Positions 43,423 to 48,994 of a DNA stretch of 48,994 nucleotides are shown here, in pieces. The stretch comes from a virus. The position numbers and the translations under genes were made by a program. The notes under the pieces were generated by a model that had not been told where the DNA came from, did not search any database, and was given only the letters and a program-made list of their open reading frames with translations. How positions within the stretch are numbered: the first letter of the stretch is position 1; every line of letters begins with the position of its first letter. Location: the IMG/VR virus record IMGVR_UViG_3300024261_000050, positions 1 to 48,994 of that record; one strand, 5' to 3'.

Positions 43423-44496
43423 TTATAGTCTGGAAGTGATTTCTTCTCTAATAGGCTTTGGCAAAGAAGCTAATATGTCTAAACCCTCTTCACCCCGTAA
43501 CTCAGGTATAATATCATTTCCAACTAGTGGAGTAAGTTCTGAATCAGGAATACTCCTTAGCTGTTCATGGGTAACTGTAGTACCGTCGACATCAATAGAA
43601 GCAACTTTAGGTAAGTCTAGAGTGGCCATTAACGGGTCCTCTATACCCTTACCATAAGTACCCGTTAGGGATGCTTCTTTGTCTAACTCATACATAGTTA
43701 ATGCAGAAACAATAGCACCTTTACTGTCAGCTTCCTTTAGTAAATTATCATACTTAGAACTTAATTCATCCTCATTATCTTTTAAATAGCTCTTCCTAAT
43801 TTGAACATGGTTATAGAATTCAGTATTAAATATTTCTGAGTCTAAACTAGCATACTTTTCAACTGCAGTCTTATTTAGGAATACCTCGTTTAAACTAGCT
43901 GCTTTCTGTAAATTAGATATAAACTCTAATTTCTTATCAACAGGCATTTTATAGTGATTTTTCTCGAAGTAAGATGCTGCTTTTTTTATGTTAATTGGTG
44001 TGTCAATAGGGTATCTTTCTTCCTTCTCCCATGCGTATAGGGAAGGAGACACTTCTTGGTTACCAACTTTATTTACAAAGTCAGCTTCATTTATATCTCT
44101 AATGTCAAAAACATTGTCTATATAATCTTCTGATGCGTACTTAGAAAGTCCGTCTGGAGTTTGTAATTTATGTGAAGCAGCTGCTCTTGTTAAGTTAGCT
44201 GCTGCAACTTTAATAACTTCTTCTGGTAATGTATCTAAAGATTCAGATAGAAAAGCCATGTTCAGCTCTACAAGCTCCGGAGTGTACATAGCAAATTTAT
44301 TTAATTTACCTGTTCTGGGATGCCATAAAACTAAAGCGAAGTCTCGTTCGTTTTTTGTCTGCTGCTCTTCATAGCTTGGAATATGCGCTGTTTTCACGCT
44401 ATCTGACAATCCTTCAACTATGCTTGCAAGTTTTTCTATCTCATTTGCCATGATATAGTCAACAACATCCAAGTTCATACTTGCAATTTTATTCAT
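43423..44496 (-). CDS. Unknown structural-region protein
   Basis: 357 residues, helical, with recurring K-(Y/I/V)-AS motifs (IEKLASIV, LSKYASED, VEKYASLD, LDKEASLT, LPKVASID). The spacing suggests repeated helical units or linker peptides. It could be a scaffold or an internal virion protein; I do not recognise a family. No internal TGA. Confidence 0.6.
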   Translation of the reverse strand: MNKIASMNLDVVDYIMANEIEKLASIVEGLSDSVKTAHIPSYEEQQTKNERDFALVLWHPRTGKLNKFAMYTPELVELNMAFLSESLDTLPEEVIKVAAANLTRAAASHKLQTPDGLSKYASEDYIDNVFDIRDINEADFVNKVGNQEVSPSLYAWEKEERYPIDTPINIKKAASYFEKNHYKMPVDKKLEFISNLQKAASLNEVFLNKTAVEKYASLDSEIFNTEFYNHVQIRKSYLKDNEDELSSKYDNLLKEADSKGAIVSALTMYELDKEASLTGTYGKGIEDPLMATLDLPKVASIDVDGTTVTHEQLRSIPDSELTPLVGNDIIPELRGEEGLDILASLPKPIREEITSRL

Positions 44497-44499
44497 TTG

Positions 44500-45114
44500 T
44501 TAGCCCTCGTTTTTTATTTTATTTATGTAATCGTAAGCAACATACCCAGGACATGCAGGCTTCCCGAAGTCAGCGTGACCATATATGTCTGCTTTAGTTA
44601 TAGACAATTTATCCATATTAAGCAAGTGTTCTATCAATTTTTTTAGAGACGAGAGCTGTGCTTGAGAAGGTCCACTAGATGTTCCTTTGTGACCCTCGCC
44701 GTCAAAGTCACCAACCAACATTATTCCTATACTTGATGTATTTTGTCCCTTAGCTTGCCATACGGTATGACTTAATTGATTACAGTGGTATACATCCCCT
44801 TCTTTTGATATCCCATAATGATAACAAAAATGGGGACACCCGTTAGGAGAGATATGATTAGGTTGGATATGGTAGTTATTGACTTGCTCTACTGTGGCAT
44901 CACCAAGTTCTTGGTGCACAATTATTTTATTTATAGATGCTAGCGATCTTTTACTTCATTTTCTTGACTCGTGCCATTGTAACTCACTAATTACATTATC
45001 AATAACAAATGGTTTTTTTATTGCCTCTTCTGAAACTTTTTTATCTGGAGCTGGTATTGTCCTCTTTAGTAAGATTTTAATAAATTCTCAAACGTATGTT
45101 AGTATTATTTTCAT
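44500..45114 (-). CDS. Endolysin: N-acetylmuramoyl-L-alanine amidase with two in-frame TGAs
   Basis: 204 residues from ATG 45114 to TAA 44500. TGAs at 45088-45090 (codon 9, ILTYV-(TGA)-EFIK) and 44956-44958 (codon 53, SRK-(TGA)-SKRSL) interrupt the frame before the catalytic domain. The amidase_2/PGRP core then follows: INKIIVHQE (first zinc His), HFCYHYGISKEGDVYH, and YGHADFGKPACPG (His and Cys zinc ligands). It cuts the amide bond between muramic acid and the stem peptide. Start inside the frame after the second TGA would remove the strand carrying the first zinc His region, so Trp decoding is probably needed for an active enzyme. Confidence 0.85.
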
Positions 45115-45127
45115 GTTTTAATTTAGG

Positions 45128-45394
45128 TTAGTTTTGGGCAGGCCTGGTAGGAATTGAACCCACGCACTCCGTTTTGGACGCGGAGGGGGACAGTTTTGAA
45201 GACTGCTCGTCACCCAGCTGACGCCTCAGGCCTATTTTATTTTTTATATAGTCCTGTGACGCATTATTAGCATCATCAATATTATTGTATGCATTATCTA
45301 GAATTTTGGTTTGTTGTAAACAATGGTCGTCTATTTGTACAGAAAAATTGTCTGTACCATAAATAGCGTCTATATGTATTTCGAGTCTCTTCAT
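45128..45394 (-). CDS. Small protein whose 3' end overlaps the tRNA
   Basis: 88 residues from ATG 45394 to TAA 45128-45130. The first 54 residues (MKRLEIHIDAIYGTDNFSVQ onwards) look like a normal small protein. The rest is translation of the tRNA gene at 45139-45233, which has no stop in this frame. Cutting out the tRNA would leave a message without a stop codon. Function unknown. Confidence 0.45.
   Translation of the reverse strand: MKRLEIHIDAIYGTDNFSVQIDDHCLQQTKILDNAYNNIDDANNASQDYIKNKIGLRRQLGDEQSSKLSPSASKTECVGSIPTRPAQN
45139..45233 (-). tRNA. tRNA with anticodon UCA (reads UGA; predicted Trp), long variable arm
   Basis: 95 nt. Acceptor stem AGGCCTG/CAGGCCT pairs perfectly; discriminator G73; CCA not fully encoded. 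D-arm CGTC/GACG with AGCTGGGT loop. Anticodon arm GCAGT-CTTCAAA-ACTGT places TCA at 34-36 (window 45197-45199). T-arm GTGGG-TTCAATT-CCTAC. A1-U72, G2-C71, G3-C70 and G73 are the known bacterial tRNA-Trp identity elements, and the anticodon loop differs from a Trp loop mainly at base 34. A 26-base variable region forms CTCCG/CGGAG with loop CGTCCAAAA, itself like a Trp (CCA) anticodon loop. Length and variable arm also recall tRNA-Sec, the main alternative. It would decode the in-frame TGAs around it. Confidence 0.85.
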
Positions 45395-45717
45395 TATTTA
45401 TCCAATGTCTTAGTTATTCCAGCACCTAGTATGGTGTATAAAAGTTTTTTAAACCATAGTTGCTCCCAGAAGGGGACTTGTAGTTTGTCTACCTCCTGGT
45501 AGTTAATAATTATAGAGTCCTGGATAGCTATTAAACTATCCTTATTAACACACTCCTGTAGCTTGACTAAAAGAGTGTCAAACTGTGTTGGTGTAAATAC
45601 TATACTACCTACATCAACTAAGGTAGGTTTAGTTAGGAGCTCTTGACAACCCACTAAACTAAAGCTTAGAAAGGAGATCGTTAAAGTGCTTAACTTTATC
45701 TTCTGGAACAATGTCAT
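45394..45717 (-). CDS. Outer-membrane lipoprotein, spanin-like (Rz1 analogue)
   Basis: 107 residues with a lipoprotein signal ending in SFSLVGC (lipobox Cys24). The mature part is soluble with a hydrophobic C-terminal segment (LLYTILGAGI). Its 5' end overlaps the 3' end of the next membrane-protein gene by 59 bases in another frame, as Rz1 does with Rz. With the amidase close by, a role as outer-membrane spanin in host lysis is likely but inferred from layout only. Confidence 0.6.
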   Translation of the reverse strand: MTLFQKIKLSTLTISFLSFSLVGCQELLTKPTLVDVGSIVFTPTQFDTLLVKLQECVNKDSLIAIQDSIIINYQEVDKLQVPFWEQLWFKKLLYTILGAGITKTLDK

Positions 45718-45922
45718 TTATTTCTTTCTCAATAGATTTTTTTTTATTTTTATTTTGCAGCCTGTTTCTTTTTTCTAAAAGGCGTTTTATCTTATTTCTT
45801 TTAATTTTAATCTCCGCTGAATCGTTAGATAATACTTTAGACCCAGCGTAGATTAATACTACATAAGAAATTATGTGTAACAGTTCCCTTATAAGTGAAG
45901 CTAGGTTACTTAGCTTCTTCAT
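45659..45922 (-). CDS. Inner-membrane coiled-coil protein, spanin- or holin-like
   Basis: 87 residues: one N-terminal transmembrane helix (LLHIISYVVLIYAGSKVL), then a long Lys/Glu-rich helix (KIKRNKIKRLLEKRNRLQNK). One membrane helix plus a charged coiled coil is the layout of an inner-membrane spanin. It overlaps both neighbours. A holin role is the alternative. Ends in TAG. Confidence 0.55.
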   Translation of the reverse strand: MKKLSNLASLIRELLHIISYVVLIYAGSKVLSNDSAEIKIKRNKIKRLLEKRNRLQNKNKKKSIEKEINDIVPEDKVKHFNDLLSKL

Positions 45923-46130
45923 CTGTCCCTACTAATTCCCGCAAACTTTCTATTTTGCCTCTTGTAAAGTCATGTACTTCTTTTTCTTGTGCAATAGCTT
46001 GACGTATTTCGTTCTCTTGTTCACGTAATTTCTGTATATTGTCGTTGTATTCTTGCACCTTTTGCACACGAGCATTATTTTCTTCTTCTAACTTATGTAT
46101 CTTTTCTTCCAGCATTTTGGTATCTTTCAT
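45906..46130 (-). CDS. Small coiled-coil protein
   Basis: 74 residues forming an almost continuous predicted coiled coil (MLEEKIHKLEEENNARVQKV onwards). It overlaps the spanin-like gene by 17 bases. It may be part of the lysis cassette or a tail-related chaperone; no family recognised. The 138 bases upstream (46131-46268) hold no gene. Confidence 0.5.
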   Translation of the reverse strand: MKDTKMLEEKIHKLEEENNARVQKVQEYNDNIQKLREQENEIRQAIAQEKEVHDFTRGKIESLRELVGTDEEAK

Positions 46131-46268
46131 ATTATTGTAGTTTGGTTAAGTTTGAAAGTGTTATATTATTTAATATATTAAGTTTGATTATGAAAAGCAA
46201 TGGTTATTTATGGTATTTTTCTTTTATATTTTATAGCTGTTTCCCACCTAGACATTATGCCCTAAATA

Positions 46269-48994
46269 CTACCCACAATGGTACGTACAACCAACAAACG
46301 CTACCATGTACACTACTCCATCATACTCCACCTCTTCTAGTTTATACTTAGTATCATCATCAAAATTACAGTCCATTGTTATTTTAGCAACAGTATAGTT
46401 GTGTAGTACATCATCTGATTGTTTCATGCCTATACCAGGAATAGGTGATGAAGTTATATAGTCCCCATTTTCTAGATTTCCAGAATAATTTGATATCCAA
46501 ACAGCACCCTCCCCTAAGGAGTTTATTTTTAAGTACTCATTTAGCATAGAGTTTCCTTCACTGTCTACAAGTAGATTTTTATCATCGTCAAATTTTCTGG
46601 TGTTAGTAATGCCAGATATAACGCCGTAAACCGACTTATCCATTTTTGTGGAAGATACCTCAACATTCGTTCATGTGTCCATTATATCAATAGAAGAGAT
46701 ACCCGTATTCATTGACCGATCTGTATAACCAGGACTAGAAGTGACAATTTTACCTATATAATTCTCTATGTTATCCTTGTAGTAGTTAATTGTATTATCA
46801 GATGGCCATGATTTATGGGTACCAGTAAAAAATAAACTGGTCCAAAATACTCCCCCAGTATCATCGGTTAGGAACTCATCGTTAGCTGCAGTTGAATTGT
46901 TAGAATCGTATAAGAACGATCTCATTCTAACAGTACCGTTGACATCAAGCTGACTAGTTGGAGCGTCAACATTTATACCTACGTTCCCACCAGAAATATT
47001 TAGTTTATTACCATTCTCAAGTTTAAAATTTATAAAAGACCCTGGAGTACCTCACCCTATATAACACCCCCTAGTATCAGAACTATCTCTTACTTCAAAG
47101 TACCCATAGTGGTCGGAGTCGGAAGTATATTTAGATGTAATAGCTCCATAATTACATCTTATTTTTCCCCCACTTCATCAAATAGCTCCCCAGGGTTGGT
47201 AGTGCCAACACCGACATTTCCATCATACTTTATAGTCAGTCTGTCAAATAAGTCCTTATCATAAAGGTTATTAACGGCAAATCTAAGGTCAGTTTTGTCA
47301 TAACTGGTATTCATATTATCAGTGTGCCTTACAGCCCTAATTGCAGCCCCTATCTGGTCAGTGTCCTCGGATGGATTCATAGTATTTGATTTAAAAGCGA
47401 TCCCAGCGAATGCGTTTTCTGTTGCATTATCGTTGTGTATAACTAGCTCAAAGTCACTAAATATGTTATTGTTGGATGTAGTTGTGCCGTCATCTCCCCT
47501 AATTTCCATAACCCCAGCAGCAATTGTCCCTACGCCACCTGCACTTAATTTATTAGTAATTTTGACATCACCACCCGTTACATATAATTTATATGAACCA
47601 TTTAGATTATCATCTCCGATAGTTACTTGTCCTGCTGTAATTCCTTTTTGAAAATATGGGGGGAAAGAATCGTAGGATGACGCGGCTAAAAGTCTAAAAT
47701 CAAAAGTAGATTTTAATCAAAAGTACCTTGCGCCAGAGGTATGCCTTCCCAAGTTGGTGTAGGAAACGCCGTTTAGTTCAACATCGTAGCTTCAAAAAGC
47801 GTCTCCATCCAAATTATTAGATGTAGCCCCTGTCAGGTCATCAGCGTCTCCTCCAAAATTGTATTTTCCAAGCGAAAAATCACTGCTAGTAGTACCAAAA
47901 CCTAACGAAAGAGTGTTGGAGTTATAAGTTGAGTTAGTTGCATATGATTCTAATGTTGTGGAACTAACACCTACAGATCGTTTATAATAAAAAGTAGAGT
48001 TGGCTCCTTCTATGTATACTTGGTGTCCTCCTCTTAGTCCTGGAGTAATTATCATTCCTATCGGATAGTCCAGCGATGGGGTCTCCATCCGAACCATACC
48101 AGCACTCTCCCCGCCTCGAGCTCCATTTAAAATTAAAGCATAGTAATTTCCGGAACCGGAAGTCCAATCTGATACATATCTCACGAAATATTTTCCAAAA
48201 TCAGCATGTGTCTCGTAAGCGTATATATTTAAAGCTCTATAGTTAAAATAATCTGCCTCTGCGTAATCATCTAAAGAGAGTTTTCGTGCATTTACGAATT
48301 CACCTTGTAAGGTACCTGCTGTAATTGAATCAGCTGTCATTTCTCTTGAAATCCTAACATCGTCCACTTTTGTCTCATTAGCTCCCTCATATAATTCTAA
48401 TTGTATTTGCGTACAACTTGAATTAAATCCTAAACCAGTAACCCCATTACCAAATTGATAGGATTTTTTTACATAAGATGATGTTAAAGGTCCATCTACT
48501 AATAGCTCCAAAGTTGATAAGTATGTCCCTGAGCTATTGTATTGTCGGACAGATATCGAAAATTCAGAACTTGCCGACCCTTTTGCGTAACAACTGAAAA
48601 AGTATTTTTCAGTTCTTGATATTGGTATTAAAGCATGGTCCGACTCGCTTGTATTGTTTAGTGTATACGCATATTGAACAACGGGGTCAACACCAACTGC
48701 CAAAATTAATGCTCTTGTACCCCCATATGAGTCACTTGTTGAAGCATTTGAGTCTGTATCTCATGCTGTCGTACTACTACTGTTAGATCACCCTTGAGGT
48801 CTAGTTCCTATTCTACCTTCAAAATCTCCATTAACAACTGAATTATCATTTCCAGGGAGTCCGATTACACCGTCTGGGCCTTGGGCTCCTTCATCCCCCG
48901 TCGGTCCTGAGGGACCGGATGCTCCGATTACACCAGTAGGTCCGGAAGGTCCCGTAACTCCTTCTTCTCCTGTAGGTCCAGATGCTCCGATTAC
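46269..48994 (-). CDS. Collagen-like tail fibre with six in-frame TGAs and one frame break (5' partial)
   Basis: The gene enters from the right edge. Order: collagen-type Gly-X-Y repeats ([16 protein letters not shown]), a carbohydrate-binding-like domain opening [16 protein letters not shown]-(TGA), beta-rich shaft with [11 protein letters not shown], and a C-terminal domain with [19 protein letters not shown] like intramolecular-chaperone fibre ends. TGAs: 48788-48790, 48761-48763, 47792-47794, 47717-47719, 47052-47054 and 46671-46673. The first sits where carbohydrate-binding modules carry Trp (PxGW). At 47159-47161 the frame meets TAA right after GAA AAA; the -1 frame continues as [15 protein letters not shown]. 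Likely receptor-binding fibre. Confidence 0.8.

Noticed and set aside
45139-45233. UCA tRNA as a selenocysteine tRNA
   Set aside because: The variable arm and length allow it, but TGAs fall at Trp-like positions in many unrelated genes without nearby SECIS-type context that I can see, and the acceptor bases are those of tRNA-Trp. Not fully excluded.
47159-47175. Classical slippery heptamer at the fibre frame break
   Set aside because: The sequence G_GGG_GAA_AAA does not fit X_XXY_YYZ; only simple slippage of AAA at the stop or an indel can explain the frame change.
22317-48994. In-frame TGAs as sequencing errors or decayed genes
   Set aside because: All interruptions inside these frames are the same codon, TGA, across seven independent genes. 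Protein similarity continues on both sides, and a UCA tRNA is encoded in the window.
1-48994. CRISPR array, integrase, insertion sequence or replication origin
   Set aside because: I saw no regularly spaced repeats with spacers, no integrase or transposase motifs and no clear origin-type repeat cluster.

Overview
The window is a 49 kb piece of a large, AT-rich tailed-phage (Caudoviricetes) genome. It encodes a portal protein, a collagen-like tail fibre, a lysis cassette, RNA and DNA ligases, a multi-subunit-type RNA polymerase and many small, tightly packed phage-type genes with ATGA/TAATG overlaps. A phage-encoded RNA polymerase with canonical beta and beta' motifs recalls the large marine phages known to carry such enzymes. 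The host cannot be named from the sequence; type IV pilin-like genes suggest a Gram-negative-type, pilus-bearing host.

Layout. 1-15.4 kb (+): dense run of early-type small genes with RNA ligase, two metallophosphoesterases, a histone H1-like protein, ATP-dependent DNA ligase, Hsp20 and a PD-(D/E)XK nuclease, then an HNH endonuclease. 15.8-17.1 kb (-): island with two type IV pilin/pseudopilin-like proteins and a secreted partner. 17.3-22.3 kb (+): ClpP, small genes, a phage tmRNA and a second ClpP-like protein. 22.3-30.4 kb (-): DUF5662-like, DUF192 and other genes, then a 2,020-residue fused beta-beta' RNA polymerase. 30.5-38.8 kb (+): RavA/MoxR-like AAA+ ATPase with a frame break, VWA protein, structured RNA, retron-type reverse transcriptase with an overlapping partner, Cys-rich GP88/radical-SAM-like protein, a second structured noncoding locus holding a GC-rich patch, and a glycosyltransferase. 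38.8-49 kb (-): virion and lysis genes (portal, actin-like ATPase, LysM protein, amidase, spanin-like pair, tail fibre) with a UCA-anticodon tRNA.

Main observation. On the minus strand TGA is used inside genes as a sense codon, and its context fits tryptophan: 13 in-frame TGAs in seven genes (RNA polymerase, DUF192, HELTH-motif protein, a 71-residue protein, LysM protein, amidase, tail fibre). None of the minus-strand genes ends in TGA. Plus-strand genes do end in TGA, often at ATGA junctions. The window encodes a tRNA with anticodon UCA that carries the acceptor-end identity bases of tRNA-Trp. The full RNA polymerase and the endolysin therefore depend on decoding TGA, which suggests a code switch controlling late expression.

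The tmRNA and two ClpP-like proteins could form a phage-owned rescue and degradation module, useful when TGA stops begin to be read through; that link is inference. Three -1 frame changes at A-runs (ATPase, reverse transcriptase overlap, tail fibre) are either programmed frameshifts or homopolymer errors. The retron-type reverse transcriptase and its flanking structured RNAs are a further candidate for an undescribed system.
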